Below, piece by piece: positions 1-8,768 of a stretch of 64,000 nucleotides of DNA. The stretch spans positions 434,001 through 498,000 of the forward strand of contig JAUIFF010000002.1 in NCBI GenBank assembly GCA_030429545.1. The letters run 5' to 3'. A program made the position numbers and the translations under genes. Each line of letters starts with the position of its first letter. Position 1 is the stretch's first letter. The DNA is from Polyangia bacterium (lineage in GTDB: Bacteria > Myxococcota_A > Polyangia > Nannocystales > Nannocystaceae). The notes below the pieces were generated by a model. It had not been told where the DNA came from. It made no database searches and saw only the letters and a list, made by a program, of their open reading frames with translations.

Positions 1-810
1 GTCTCCCTTGAACCCGGCTGTCAGCGCCCGCGAGCGGCAGATGGAGTCGGCTCCGCCTTGGATCCCTGGGTTTTCGCCGGCTCCTTTGAAGTCGCCGTCC
101 CAGGTTTCGGCGGTTACGAACACGATTCGGTCGCGGATGCATGCTTCGTTGCAGTTTGCACTGCCGTCGCACTCCTCGACTCCTTCCAGGACGAAGTTGT
201 CGCCGCAGGTGGCTAGCTCGCAGCTGTTGAGGCATGCGTCGGTGTTGTCGTCGTTTCCGTCATCGCACGATTCTTGGCCGGTGAACACGATGCCGTCGCC
301 GCAAACGGCGGGCTTGCAGTCGCTTGTACATGCATCGTTTTCATTGTCGTTGCCATCGTCGCATTCCTCGATACCGGGCTCGACGATGCCGTCTCCGCAG
401 TGGCGTAGGGGCTCGCAGGCCAGCGAGCAGCCGTCGTTGCCGTAGGTCGCGGATGAGTTGTTCTCGCCTAGGTCGCAGGTTTCGCCGGGCTGGACGAAGC
501 CGTCACCGCATTGGGGCGCGTAGCACTGGCGGGTGCAGTTGCCGTCGTCGGCATTGTCGTCGCCCAGGTCGCACTCTTCGTCGAGTTGGACGATACCGTC
601 GCCGCACCTAGCCTTTTTGCATGTGGTCGAGCAAAAACCGTCGTCGGCGTTTTCGTCTCCTCGGTCGCACTCCTCGGAGTGGAAGTCGATGACCCCGTTG
701 CCGCAGCGCTCTTTTTCGACATCGTCCCAGTAACCGGAATAATCGGGAATTTCGGGGGCACAGCCAAATATTGTTGTAAGTGCAATGAGTAGGCGTCGTG
801 GTTGCGGCAT
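1..810 (-). CDS. DUF4215/DUF1554-type Cys-rich lipoprotein (3' part outside window)
   Basis: The reading frame is open from the window edge to an ATG at 808-810, preceded by a good ribosome site (GGAGGAAA). The N-terminus is a short hydrophobic signal ending in a lipobox (...TIFGC), so this is probably a surface lipoprotein. The mature part starts APEIPDYSGYWDD and continues with about six CGDGxxxxGEECDxG units (DUF4215), then the start of a DUF1554-like domain ([17 protein letters not shown]). It is closely related to the 393-aa proteins at 2164, 10810 and 12017. It is divergent from the lipoprotein gene at 1036, with a 225-bp shared upstream region. Function unknown; an extracellular binding role is inferred from family and export signal. 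Confidence 0.85.
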   Translation of the reverse strand, partial: MPQPRRLLIALTTIFGCAPEIPDYSGYWDDVEKERCGNGVIDFHSEECDRGDENADDGFCSTTCKKARCGDGIVQLDEECDLGDDNADDGNCTRQCYAPQCGDGFVQPGETCDLGENNSSATYGNDGCSLACEPLRHCGDGIVEPGIEECDDGNDNENDACTSDCKPAVCGDGIVFTGQESCDDGNDDNTDACLNSCELATCGDNFVLEGVEECDGSANCNEACIRDRIVFVTAETWDGDFKGAGENPGIQGGADSICRSRALTAGFKGD

Positions 811-1035
811 TCGTTTTCCTCCGCGCAGTAGTAGAAGTGTGCTTTGGAGACGCACCGGGTATCAGGAGTGTACGTTTTAGCGCCACTTGGTTGAAAGTGC
901 GCGCTGCAAGAAAACAGGAAAAAAATTTCAGAAACCGTGCAACACGCGACGGGTTTGGCCGAACCGGGTCAACAGCGACAACTTGACATCTTTGCGCCCA
1001 ATTGCGAGCGTAAACAACCGTCGCCGGAGACTCTC

Positions 1036-2163
1036 ATGAAGACCCATCTACATTTTTTCATCTTCGGCCTTGCCCTGCTCGGGTGTGAACCGAGCGAGCC
1101 GAGCACGAGTTCAGATTCTTCCGACCCAGCGACGGGAACCGGTGAGACGGAAACCGAGACGGACCCGGCGAACTCGACTGGCGACATGCCGACCACAAGT
1201 GCACCGACAACCGGGACAACAACCGACGAGCCAACCGGGACCGGGACTGACGGCGAAACCGAGTTGCCCGACGAGTCCGACACCGATGAGACCACCGGTG
1301 GCGACGAGCCGATGTGCGGTGACGGAATCGTCGACGAAGGGGAAGCTTGCGATGATGGCATCCTCGCCGACGACGGCCCATGTGTGATGGGCTGTCACCT
1401 CAACGTCTGCGGCGATGGTTACGTCCACGCCGGTGTCGAGGTTTGCGACGCGGGCGAGCAAAACGGCATCTACGGCGGTAGCTGCAGCGAAGAGTGCACG
1501 ACCGAAAACATCCCCCACTGCGGGGATGGGATCCTGCAAGAGGGTTACGAAACCTGCGAAGAGGGCGAGCAAAACGGCGACGGGGTGACGTGCGATCCGA
1601 ACCACTGCCAGTGGGGCAATTCGCGGTACATCTTTATCTCGAGTGCGACGTTCCGGGGCAACCTCGAAAGCAACCTGATCGAGGATGGCGAGACGACCGG
1701 TGTTAAACGAGCAGATGACCTTTGCCAAATCCTAGCGATTAGCGGCGGTCTGCCAGGTAGTTACTACGCGTGGTTGAGCGACAACAACGGTAATGAAATC
1801 TCCGATGTCGCAGCCCGGATGGGTGGCGGCGAGGACGGAGCAGATGTCGTGTACGTGATGCCCAAAGGTGGTGTTGTGATCGCCAATGGCTGGGATGAAC
1901 TTGTGAGCGATGGGCCTGCAGAGCCGATCATTCGGACCGAGTCGGGCGGATTACTGAATGACCTTCCCGTCCGAGTGTGGACGAATACGGCGATGGACGG
2001 CACTTCGCTTGGGCAAAGCGCTTGCAACAACTGGACTTCGGCGGATGGTTTTGGGTTTACGGGGTCGACAACAGTCGGCAGCGCTTGGACGAGTCTCGAA
2101 CCGTTCTTATGCGTGAAAACGACGGTACATCTCTACTGCATTCAGGGAAAGAAGGAGAATTAG
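1036..2163 (+). CDS. DUF4215/DUF1554 lipoprotein with acidic Thr-rich linker
   Basis: A 375-aa protein. The ATG at 1036 is chosen because it gives a signal peptide with lipobox (LALLGC) and has GGAG upstream; the frame is open further 5'. After the Cys comes a long Ser/Thr/Glu/Asp linker (residues ~20-90), then Cys-rich DUF4215 units (~93-195), then a DUF1554-like domain (~197-375) with the typical YAWLSD, WDELVSDGP, VWTNT and LYCIQG motifs. It is a paralogue of 13195-14319. The next gene begins directly after its stop codon, so the two are one operon. Likely an outer-surface lipoprotein; ligand unknown. Confidence 0.85.
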   Translation: MKTHLHFFIFGLALLGCEPSEPSTSSDSSDPATGTGETETETDPANSTGDMPTTSAPTTGTTTDEPTGTGTDGETELPDESDTDETTGGDEPMCGDGIVDEGEACDDGILADDGPCVMGCHLNVCGDGYVHAGVEVCDAGEQNGIYGGSCSEECTTENIPHCGDGILQEGYETCEEGEQNGDGVTCDPNHCQWGNSRYIFISSATFRGNLESNLIEDGETTGVKRADDLCQILAISGGLPGSYYAWLSDNNGNEISDVAARMGGGEDGADVVYVMPKGGVVIANGWDELVSDGPAEPIIRTESGGLLNDLPVRVWTNTAMDGTSLGQSACNNWTSADGFGFTGSTTVGSAWTSLEPFLCVKTTVHLYCIQGKKEN

Positions 2164-3345
2164 ATGAGGGTGCAAATATATCATCTGAGCTCTCTACTCG
2201 CAGTCATCACAGGCCTAGCCTGCGCTCCCGAGATTCCAAACTACGAAGGATATTGGGACGACGAAGCGCGCAAGCGGTGTGGGAACGGTGAGATCGACTT
2301 CCACTCGGAAGAGTGCGATGAGGGCGACAAAAATTCCCTCTCAGGGTTTTGCTCACCGACCTGCAAAAAAGCTCGCTGCGGGGATGGAATTATCCAGCTA
2401 GACGAAGCCTGTGATTTGGGAGAGGAAAACGCCGAGGATGGAACGTGCTCGCTGAGCTGCCGACTGACGCACTGCGGGGACGGGATTGTCCAACTCGGGG
2501 AAGTCTGCGACCTAGGAGAGGACAACACCGACATTCCGTACGGGGGAGGATGTTCCAACGACTGCCAACCAGTCCCGAGTTGTGGCGATGGGGTGCTCGA
2601 CACGCCACAGGAAACCTGCGACGACGGCAACGACTCGAATGAAGATGCGTGTACAAATGCCTGCGAGACCGCGGTGTGCGGGGATGGGTTCATCGAAGCC
2701 GGGGTAGAAGCCTGCGACGATGGCAACAACGACGAGACCGATGCCTGCCTGTCGAGTTGCGAGCTTGCGACCTGTGGGGATGGACAGGTGCAAGCGGGGG
2801 TTGAGGAGTGCGACGGCCAAGACAACTGCAATGAGCTTTGCGTCCGCGATCGCTATGTGTTTGCGACCGATGAAACGTTCCGCGGCGACATGAAAGGGAT
2901 GTCGCAGCTCTCGGGGATTGAGGTGGTCGATTCGGTTTGCCGGACGCGAGCAAATGCAGCAGGCCTCAAGACCGACGCCGATTTTCTGGCCTGGCTCAGC
3001 GACGACGAAACGTCACCGGCACAGCGGTTTTTCCGCTCGCCAGGTCGCTACATCCTGCCCGACGGTACGGTGGTGGCCGACTCGTGGGACGACCTGACCG
3101 ATGGGACCCTACAAAACCCGATCGCACTGACGCCGACACTGCAGGAGCCCGATACCGTGTGGACCAATACCAATCCCGACGGGACACCCGCGTCCGAAGA
3201 TTCGTGTGAGAACTGGACGAGCGAGGAGCTGGGCGTCAAATCGATACTCGGGATCGCGCTGAAGACGGACAGCGAGTGGACCAAGGTAGAGATGCCGCTG
3301 GGCTGCGACGTGCCCTCGCATGTCTATTGCTTCGAGCAGGGATGA
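2164..3345 (+). CDS. DUF4215/DUF1554 lipoprotein, 393 aa
   Basis: The ATG immediately follows the stop of the preceding gene (translational coupling likely). Signal peptide with lipobox TGLAC, then APEIPNYEGYWDD, then about six DUF4215 CGDG...EECD units (~39-228), then a DUF1554-like domain (~230-393) ending HVYCFEQG. It is exactly as long (1182 bp) as the paralogues at 10810-11991 and 12017-13198, so the family is length-conserved. Predicted exported and lipid-anchored, with many disulphides. Function unknown; lipoproteins of this kind usually have a binding or structural role at the cell surface. Confidence 0.87.
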   Translation: MRVQIYHLSSLLAVITGLACAPEIPNYEGYWDDEARKRCGNGEIDFHSEECDEGDKNSLSGFCSPTCKKARCGDGIIQLDEACDLGEENAEDGTCSLSCRLTHCGDGIVQLGEVCDLGEDNTDIPYGGGCSNDCQPVPSCGDGVLDTPQETCDDGNDSNEDACTNACETAVCGDGFIEAGVEACDDGNNDETDACLSSCELATCGDGQVQAGVEECDGQDNCNELCVRDRYVFATDETFRGDMKGMSQLSGIEVVDSVCRTRANAAGLKTDADFLAWLSDDETSPAQRFFRSPGRYILPDGTVVADSWDDLTDGTLQNPIALTPTLQEPDTVWTNTNPDGTPASEDSCENWTSEELGVKSILGIALKTDSEWTKVEMPLGCDVPSHVYCFEQG

Positions 3346-3354
3346 GTCGGGGGC

Positions 3355-3642
3355 CTACGAGTCCCCGCGCTTGCTAAAAAAGATCTTCGATCCGTCGTCG
3401 AGCTTGACCTCACGGACCTGGGCAACATGGGACGGCGAAGTCTCGCGGGTGGGTTCCGCGAACGTGACGCCAGCTTGCTCAAACGCGCGCACCAAAGCGA
3501 GGGCAACGGAAGGGTTCGGATTCTGTGTCTCACCCCGCTCAAACCTCAAGATCGTATTGAAGGACGTATTTGAACGGCTTCCCAGGTCTCGGGCAGACCA
3601 CCCCAAAAGAGACCTCGCGGCGAAACATTGCGCTGGCGTCAC
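3355..3642 (-). CDS. Small XRE-type HTH regulator, MTPAQC family
   Basis: A 95-aa protein starting at GTG 3642 with MTPAQC.AARSLLGWS, an XRE-like helix-turn-helix in the first ~60 residues, and a C-terminus with REVKLDDGSK. The same start and C-terminal signature (xxLEDGSxV) recur at 14470, 14772, 39517 and 49547, so this is an expanded local family. Like the 14772 copy it is divergent from a Ser/Thr kinase gene. The intergenic region holds a TGATAC-N4-GTATCA inverted repeat, a plausible autoregulatory operator. DNA binding is inferred from the HTH. Confidence 0.82.
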   Translation of the reverse strand: MTPAQCFAARSLLGWSARDLGSRSNTSFNTILRFERGETQNPNPSVALALVRAFEQAGVTFAEPTRETSPSHVAQVREVKLDDGSKIFFSKRGDS

Positions 3643-3692
3643 TTTCGCAACCTAGCAAATAGCGATCTTTCATTGGAATCTTAAGGTTCAAA

Positions 3693-3708
3693 TGATACAA
3701 TAGTATCA
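3693..3708. promoter_or_regulatory. Inverted repeat in HTH-kinase intergenic region
   Basis: TGATAC-AATA-GTATCA, two perfect 6-bp arms around 4 bp, in an AT-rich stretch between the divergent HTH gene (3642) and the kinase gene (3742). Its position suggests an operator for the HTH protein. No binding evidence is available from sequence. Confidence 0.4.
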
Positions 3709-3741
3709 AATGTATATTTGGGAATTTGGCGAGGATTCGTT

Positions 3742-4806
3742 GTGAGTCGATCGAAGGAGGCTGCGCAGGCGTTTTTGCAGGCTGCGTCCGGTCCAGAAAC
3801 GGCACCGCGCCATCAACGCGGAGACATCCTCGCCAACCGCTACGAACTCCTCGAAATGATCGGCCGCGGCGGTTCGGGCTGCGTGTTCAAAGCGCGCGAC
3901 CCCAGGCTCGGTCGCCAGGTCGCCATCAAAATCGCGTACCCGCGCGACGCGAAGCAGCGGGCGAGGTTGATCCGGGAAGCACGGATCGGTGCGCAGTTGC
4001 ACCATCCACATCTCATGCAGGTCCTCGACCAGGGCAGTGAAAATAACTGTATCTACATTGTCATGCCCTGCGTGATGGGGCCGACGCTGCGGGCTCGGGT
4101 CAACGCCGCACCACTCCCGTGGCAGACCGCGGGCCTCTACGTGCATCAACTCCTCGTTGCGCTGGCCGTCCTCCACAACGCCGGGGTGGTCCACCGCGAC
4201 ATCAAATCAGACAACTGTCTTTTAAGTCATGACTCAACTGGCGACCGGCTGATCCTCGCCGACTTCGGACTGGCCCGGATCGACCGGGCATCGCTCGCCG
4301 ACTTGCCGGCACACCAGACATCGGAACTCATCGCGTCGATCGGATACATGGCGCCGGAGCGAATCGACTCGCAAGGAGATGCCCGATCGGACATCTACTC
4401 AACAGGGATTGTGCTGTACGAGGCGCTGACCCGACGACTGCCGTTTCGTGGACCGGAGGATGAGGTGCTGTGGCAACACGGCCACGATCCGCCAAAACCA
4501 CCGAGTTCGGTCGCCGATGTACCGAAGGCGTTCGACGAATTAATAGCCGTGGCCCTGGCCAAGGATCCAAAGGACCGGTTTCAAACAGCAGGAGAATTCG
4601 ACGCGGCGTTGCTGCGGGTGGTCCATCCGGGTAGGTCCGAGATTCTGCCGGCGGCAGGAGTGGAACAGGTGGCCCGGGCCTTGTTTGCGTGGGAGCAATG
4701 CGATGTCACCGGGGCGCTGGCCGAGGCCCGCGAGGCGGAGGTTTGTGATCGTCGGTGGCGATGTCTGCGGGAGTTGATCGAGGTGGTCCGGGAGGTTGAG
4801 CGATAG
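3742..4806 (+). CDS. Ser/Thr protein kinase, cytoplasmic, Hanks type
   Basis: 354 aa from GTG 3742 (AGGA upstream; a TTG at 3718 is also in frame). The kinase domain starts at ~34: glycine loop GRGGSG, VAIK lysine, catalytic HRDIKSDN (~151), DFGLAR, and APE as MAPER. After the catalytic domain there is about 60 aa with no transmembrane segment, unlike most myxobacterial Pkn receptors. It is a close paralogue of 15190-16251, which sits in the same context (divergent MTPAQC-type HTH gene, DUF4215 lipoproteins nearby). All catalytic residues are present, so it is probably active. Substrate unknown; the HTH protein or lipoprotein expression is a guess from context. Confidence 0.92.
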   Translation: MSRSKEAAQAFLQAASGPETAPRHQRGDILANRYELLEMIGRGGSGCVFKARDPRLGRQVAIKIAYPRDAKQRARLIREARIGAQLHHPHLMQVLDQGSENNCIYIVMPCVMGPTLRARVNAAPLPWQTAGLYVHQLLVALAVLHNAGVVHRDIKSDNCLLSHDSTGDRLILADFGLARIDRASLADLPAHQTSELIASIGYMAPERIDSQGDARSDIYSTGIVLYEALTRRLPFRGPEDEVLWQHGHDPPKPPSSVADVPKAFDELIAVALAKDPKDRFQTAGEFDAALLRVVHPGRSEILPAAGVEQVARALFAWEQCDVTGALAEAREAEVCDRRWRCLRELIEVVREVER

Positions 4807-5400
4807 GAATGCGTGCTGTCGTTCCAGCCCCCGTGATGCCGGAAGCCTCTGAGTAGTCCGCCACTCACAATCTGCCGCTGAACAATCGGTCTGGCCTGGT
4901 CGCCGACACTTTTAGGCAGCCGGACATCCTGCCCAACCAGAAACGTGTCTAACCAGACAGATCTGACCGGACAAGCTGGCCAGCCCTGGTACCCGCCGCT
5001 CCTGTGCAGCGCCCCCCCAGGGATTGTCCGACACGACAGTTGGTCTATCGACAACATCGATGCGAGCGGCGAACAATCGTTCCAGCCCGGCAGGCGGTCA
5101 CCGACACTTTTAGTCAACCGGACATCCTGCCAGATCTTCCGACATGAACAATCGGACGGATCGTATCGAAACTGTCGGATGACTTGACTGGTCTGGACCG
5201 GTGGACCTCGTTTCTGACGCACTCGTACAACCAACGGTCATATACAGAAGTCCGCCACTGATGATCTGCCGCTGAACAATCGGTCTACCCTGGCCTGGTA
5301 GCCGACACTTTAAGACAACCGGACATCCTGCCCGACCAGGTGATAGGACCAATCCCCAATTGACCCAATCGAGCACCGTGCCGGATAATTGTTAATGTCG
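4807..5400. repeat. Non-coding block with three ~200-bp-spaced imperfect repeats
   Basis: No convincing gene. A core of the form CCGACACTTT...CCGGACATCCTGCC occurs at 4903, 5101 and 5302, spaced 198 and 201 bp apart. A longer flank (AGTCCGCCACT...CTGCCGCTGAACAATCGGTCT) precedes the first and third copies. Open frames across it on both strands look like chance. Confidence 0.6.
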
Positions 5401-5403
5401 ATA

Positions 5404-5421
5404 CTATTCTAGATAGAATAG
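5404..5421. promoter_or_regulatory. 8-bp-arm palindrome upstream of acidic HTH gene
   Basis: CTATTCTA-GA-TAGAATAG, perfect 8-bp arms, in an AT-rich stretch about 110 bp upstream of the gene at 5533. Candidate operator for the HTH protein encoded downstream. Confidence 0.4.
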
Positions 5422-5532
5422 CAGGGCCACCCGCTCGAATCACGACAAAATCCGGCGAGTCTCAATTTTGACAAATAGAGCCCGATAGGTGCCAAGGAAA
5501 TGCATTTGAGTTAGCCTCAGAAGCATGGATCT

Positions 5533-6576
5533 GTGTACGGTGGTCGAGCGAATTGTTGCGGACAAAAAGCGCTCCAGGCGGGCGACGAGTCCCTCCTGTC
5601 CGAGGATGAACGAGCGGAAATTGCTATCTCTCGTTTACACTCGATTCAGCAAGTCATTGACGGCCTTCAGGCCGAAGGTCGGAGCATTGTCGACATCTCG
5701 AACGTCGACGAGTTGATCGTCGATATCGAGCGGCACCTTGCCAGTATAGGGATGAGCAAGCGTAAGCTTGCGAAAGCGACCGGGTTGGCCCGGAGCAACC
5801 TGACTCGAATTTTTCAGCGGCGGACCAAAGACCCAAACCTAGAAACTGTCGCATCGATTGTTGCTGCCAGCGACTATCCGTTGCTTGGCAAACTGTCGAC
5901 GACACGTGTCGAGAGCGTTACTCATGAGCCCGAACCAGAACAATCCTATGGCTACGTCGACTGGGACAGCGAAGACGAGTCAGTAGAGACTACCGGGTTT
6001 AGCGATGAAGGTAACGATTATTTCTTCGTAGGTGGCAACGCGGAAGAGCCCGAAGACCGTCCTGTGGATGCAGACCGAGACGACGAACAGTATGACGACA
6101 GCGACGGGTACTCGGTTGAAGATGAGAACGAGCCCGAGTTCGCGGGCGACAACAAACAGCCCGAATACGCCGGTGATTCGGACGATGGACCCGAGTATGT
6201 GGATGACTCGGACGACAACCCCGACGACGAGTACGCGGCCTATTCGGACGAGGACCACGAGTACGCGGCTGATGATGGGCACGACTACGCGGCTGACACG
6301 GACGAAGACGAATACGCAACTGATTCAGCTGATGACGAATACTCAGCTGACACGGACGAAGACGAATACACTGACACGGACGAAGACGAATACGCGGCTG
6401 ACTCAGACGATGAAGACGAATACGCAGATTCAGACAATGAAGACGAATACGCGACTGACTCGGCTGACGCGGACGATGAAGACGAATACGCAGCTTATAC
6501 GAGCAATGAAGACGAGTATGCGGCGGACTCGGAAGATTCAGAATTCGAGGATGACGACGATAACGTCGCTCGGTGA
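5533..6576 (+). CDS. HTH protein with long acidic repeat tail
   Basis: About 347 aa from GTG 5533; the start is uncertain. An ATG at 5525 in another frame opens a plausible N-terminus, so an early frameshift is possible. Residues ~74-117 form an HTH (SKRKLAKATGLARSNLTRIF). From ~140 to the end it is a degenerate repeat of Asp/Glu/Tyr/Ala units (DEDEYAADS-like). The nearest relative here is the 820-aa protein at 20438, which has the same plan plus a C-terminal Gly/Ala-rich domain. That domain is missing here: the frame stops at 6576, right where an integrase fragment begins, so the gene looks 3'-truncated by a deletion. Confidence 0.65.
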   Translation: MYGGRANCCGQKALQAGDESLLSEDERAEIAISRLHSIQQVIDGLQAEGRSIVDISNVDELIVDIERHLASIGMSKRKLAKATGLARSNLTRIFQRRTKDPNLETVASIVAASDYPLLGKLSTTRVESVTHEPEPEQSYGYVDWDSEDESVETTGFSDEGNDYFFVGGNAEEPEDRPVDADRDDEQYDDSDGYSVEDENEPEFAGDNKQPEYAGDSDDGPEYVDDSDDNPDDEYAAYSDEDHEYAADDGHDYAADTDEDEYATDSADDEYSADTDEDEYTDTDEDEYAADSDDEDEYADSDNEDEYATDSADADDEDEYAAYTSNEDEYAADSEDSEFEDDDDNVAR

Positions 6577-6598
6577 AATCGCCAGGCCCGACCGACCC

Positions 6599-6811
6599 GG
6601 GTCGCACGTGCGACCGCACATCCTCCGCCACACGTTCGCGTCGCGGGCGTACCAACGGGGGGTGCCACCGCAGCGGGTGCAGAAGTGGCTGGGCCACGCA
6701 AGCATCACAACGACGGAGCGTTACGCGCACCTCGCGGAGGAGGCGGGAGATGCGCTAATCGATGCGCTCGACGAACCCGATCTCACCGAAATCGAAGGAG
6801 AGGATCTCTAA
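6599..6811 (+). pseudogene. Tyrosine recombinase (integrase) C-terminal fragment
   Basis: Only the last ~70 codons remain: HVRPHILRHTFAS, GVPPQ, WLGHASITTTERYAHL. The second catalytic His/Arg box and the nucleophile Tyr are therefore present, while the N-terminal arm-binding and core-binding domains are absent. The frame is fused upstream to an antisense-like reading of the acidic gene. It is most similar to the terminal integrases at 28118 and 47158. Downstream are the 12-bp tandem repeats and the att core, as for those two. It cannot be active alone; remnant of the island 1 integrase. Confidence 0.85.
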
Positions 6812-6833
6812 GAGCGAAAACGCTACTTGGTCT

Positions 6834-6857
6834 CAGGTAACGACACAGGTAACGACA
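6834..6857 (+). repeat. 12-bp tandem repeat, candidate integrase arm sites (island 1)
   Basis: Two exact adjacent copies of CAGGTAACGACA between the integrase fragment and the att core. The same geometry, with different sequence, is at 29271-29294 and 48321-48344. Interpreted as arm-type binding sites of the adjacent integrase. No matching second arm was found in the window; it would lie upstream of position 1 if it still exists. Confidence 0.6.
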
Positions 6858-6876
6858 AGAAAATCGAACCACGAAA

Positions 6877-6933
6877 AACGCCGTCCAGAATAGTCTAGAC
6901 GGCGTTCTAAAAGCTCCGGCAACAGGACTCGAA
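6877..6933 (-). other. att site copy 1: tRNA 3' end plus terminator-like hairpin
   Basis: Hairpin AACGCCGTC...GACGGCGTT (6877-6906) followed by a 21-bp segment (6913-6933; begins GCTCCGGCAA, ends GGACTCGAA). On the minus strand this reads as a tRNA T-loop (TTCGAGT), T-stem, acceptor strand and G73, then the hairpin and a T-run, i.e. a tRNA 3' end with its terminator. An acceptor start TCCGGCA with G73 fits bacterial tRNA-Asn. No 5' half of the tRNA follows, so it is a duplicated core left by integration. Identical 21-bp cores are at 29350 and 48400. Confidence 0.75.
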
Positions 6934-7382
6934 GTTTCGCGGTTCACGCGCAAAAATCCAGTGATTTCAACGCAGTGCATGACAACCTTTCGGAATCACT
7001 CACACTTTTTTGAATCTGAGTACCAACGAGTACCAGTGAGTCCCTGCCAGTACGGAAAATCAGAAACAACGCGAGAAACAACATGTATCGGATGGTGGAA
7101 AGCCCGGGGAAACCCGGGCTTTCGTTTTCGACATACTCAAACAGAAGACGGTCGTTTCGAAAATCAGTACGGAGACAACGTCAACCTCGATACTCGGGAG
7201 TTACTGGTCACTATAAGCGAATCTTTTCTAATCGGGTACAGTTGAGTCATTACAAACGCAGGGCCCAACAGCCACAAGTTAGGTTGTAGGCATATTGATT
7301 ATATTGCGGAAGCTCAGTCAGGCCTTCATGTTGGGTGTTCGGCTATCTTGAAGCAGCTTGACCAAACCCGCGCAATTCGATA
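6934..7382. other. Right arm of island 2 (non-coding, direct repeats)
   Basis: 449 bp with no supported gene. It holds GAGTACCAAC/GAGTACCAGT (7018-7037) and two GAAACAAC units 12 bp apart (7063, 7075). The latter match the GAGGAAACAACA repeats beside the integrase at 29271, which pairs this end with that integrase. A TGATTTCAAC...GTGCA stretch near 6962 recurs in the right arm at 29400. Confidence 0.55.
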
Positions 7383-8768
7383 ATGTCGGGTATCGTGCGA
7401 ATCACCACGACATTCGGGGAATCGGGAGCCCACATTTATTTAGAACGTCGCCCCTGGGACGATGACTCCTATCAGACTTTGTTTACCGTTCAGCTACACT
7501 CCGGAGGCGAAGTCCGGTATATTGGTGATGTCAAGATCCTCCGATATGGCCGAAAACAAACGGACCTGCCCAAGGCGTTCCAGCAGCTTCCCGCCGAGTT
7601 TTGTAGTCTTGGGCAAAGTCTTCGTTACGACCGTGAAGTGGACTCTTTGAGGCAAGAAACTGGGGTTGATCTGCGTGTTGCGTTGCGCGATGTCCGGGGC
7701 TTGAGCGGAGAGGAACGCCGAGCGTTCCGCTCCGAGCCGGCTTTCGAGCGCTCCCTCTTGCGCTTCGCATCGGCCAGATATTTATTTGAGACTGGGCTGG
7801 GTACCCTGCCAAATGCGCTCACGGCGCATGTGCAGGCCGAGTTACTGGGGTTCGCGGGACCTCATGAGCTCCAGCTCGACTTCCAGCCCGACAATATGCT
7901 CGGACGAATAGCGATCATCATTGGGGAAAACGGGACGGGCAAGACGAGATTTCTCGATGCATTTGCTCGCGCGTTATCTGGATTCGAGCCACGTTGGATC
8001 GTCGGGGCGCCACCCGTCGTTTCGCGGGTTTTGGCCCTATCGTGTAGTGCCTTCGACGAGTTTAAAGTCCCGCGGCCCCTGGCTCAAGACTACTTCTACT
8101 TTTATATCGGCCTCCGGTCCCAGAGAGACACCATTGACGTTCGGGCCGCGGCCAGAGATATCGCCTCAGTTGTGGAGAAACAGATTCGTCCGGCTCCCGA
8201 CCGCCTCACCCTGTGGACCGAAGTTATGTGCGACCTTGGACTCGAACACCTCACGACCCATGAGTCGCTCCGCGCCGCTGTTGGTCAACTCGGTGCCGGC
8301 TACAAGTTTGCGTGCTATGTCTTTACTCGCCTCATAGCGAAAGTCGAGGAGCGAGCCTTTATTCTGTTTGACGAGCCGGAGAACCACACCCACCCTCGGC
8401 TTTTGTCGATGATGATGCTGGCGCTTCATCGGATCGTCGAGAGATTCAAGTCTTTCGCGTTGGTTGCGACACATTCGCCTCTAATCGTCCAGGAAACTCC
8501 AAGTCGCCAAGTCTACATACTGCGGTGTTTTGAGGGCTTACTTCCATCGTTCACACGGCCGCCTGATGAGACGTTCGGGGCATCCCTCGGTGAGCTGACA
8601 CGTAAGATTTTTGCCATCGATCATGGAAGGGAGAATTACGAAGTGCTCTTGAAGCGATTGGTCGAGCGACATGGTGTTTCCAGTGTGCGTCGAGAACTCG
8701 CCGATGAACTCGCCCTCTCAGCTCGGTTACTCATTGATGAGCTTGATTCCGATACGGAGGAGTCGTAA
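7383..8768 (+). CDS. Septu-like (PtuA-type) AAA/ABC-class ATPase
   Basis: 461 aa. Walker A IIIGENGTGKTRF at ~181 and an ABC-type Walker B/D-loop region LFDEPENHTHP at ~330, with ALVATHSP further on. This is the OLD/RecF-like ATPase plan found in Septu PtuA and retron-associated ATPases. It lacks an obvious TOPRIM domain. Its stop overlaps the start of the HNH gene by one base (TAATG), and two further genes overlap by 4 bp each, so the four make one coupled operon. It is the first gene after the att core of island 2. Antiphage function is inferred from the ATPase+HNH pair; start has no strong ribosome site. Confidence 0.8.
   Translation: MSGIVRITTTFGESGAHIYLERRPWDDDSYQTLFTVQLHSGGEVRYIGDVKILRYGRKQTDLPKAFQQLPAEFCSLGQSLRYDREVDSLRQETGVDLRVALRDVRGLSGEERRAFRSEPAFERSLLRFASARYLFETGLGTLPNALTAHVQAELLGFAGPHELQLDFQPDNMLGRIAIIIGENGTGKTRFLDAFARALSGFEPRWIVGAPPVVSRVLALSCSAFDEFKVPRPLAQDYFYFYIGLRSQRDTIDVRAAARDIASVVEKQIRPAPDRLTLWTEVMCDLGLEHLTTHESLRAAVGQLGAGYKFACYVFTRLIAKVEERAFILFDEPENHTHPRLLSMMMLALHRIVERFKSFALVATHSPLIVQETPSRQVYILRCFEGLLPSFTRPPDETFGASLGELTRKIFAIDHGRENYEVLLKRLVERHGVSSVRRELADELALSARLLIDELDSDTEES

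Noticed and set aside
4581..5234. 217-codon minus-strand frame upstream of the acidic gene
   Set aside because: It overlaps the kinase 3' end and the ~200-bp repeats, with no domain, poor codon pattern and no start signal.
5525..5716. Separate small gene starting at ATG 5525
   Set aside because: It overlaps the 5533 frame and ends without a domain. More likely a possible alternative N-terminus (early frameshift) of the acidic HTH protein than an independent gene.
6877..6933. Complete tRNA gene at the att cores
   Set aside because: Only T-loop, 3' T-stem and acceptor strand are present; the bases next to the core differ in the three copies and give no anticodon or D arms.
6961..7289. Two overlapping frames after att copy 1
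   Set aside because: They lie in the integrase arm region made of short direct repeats; no ribosome site or conserved sequence.
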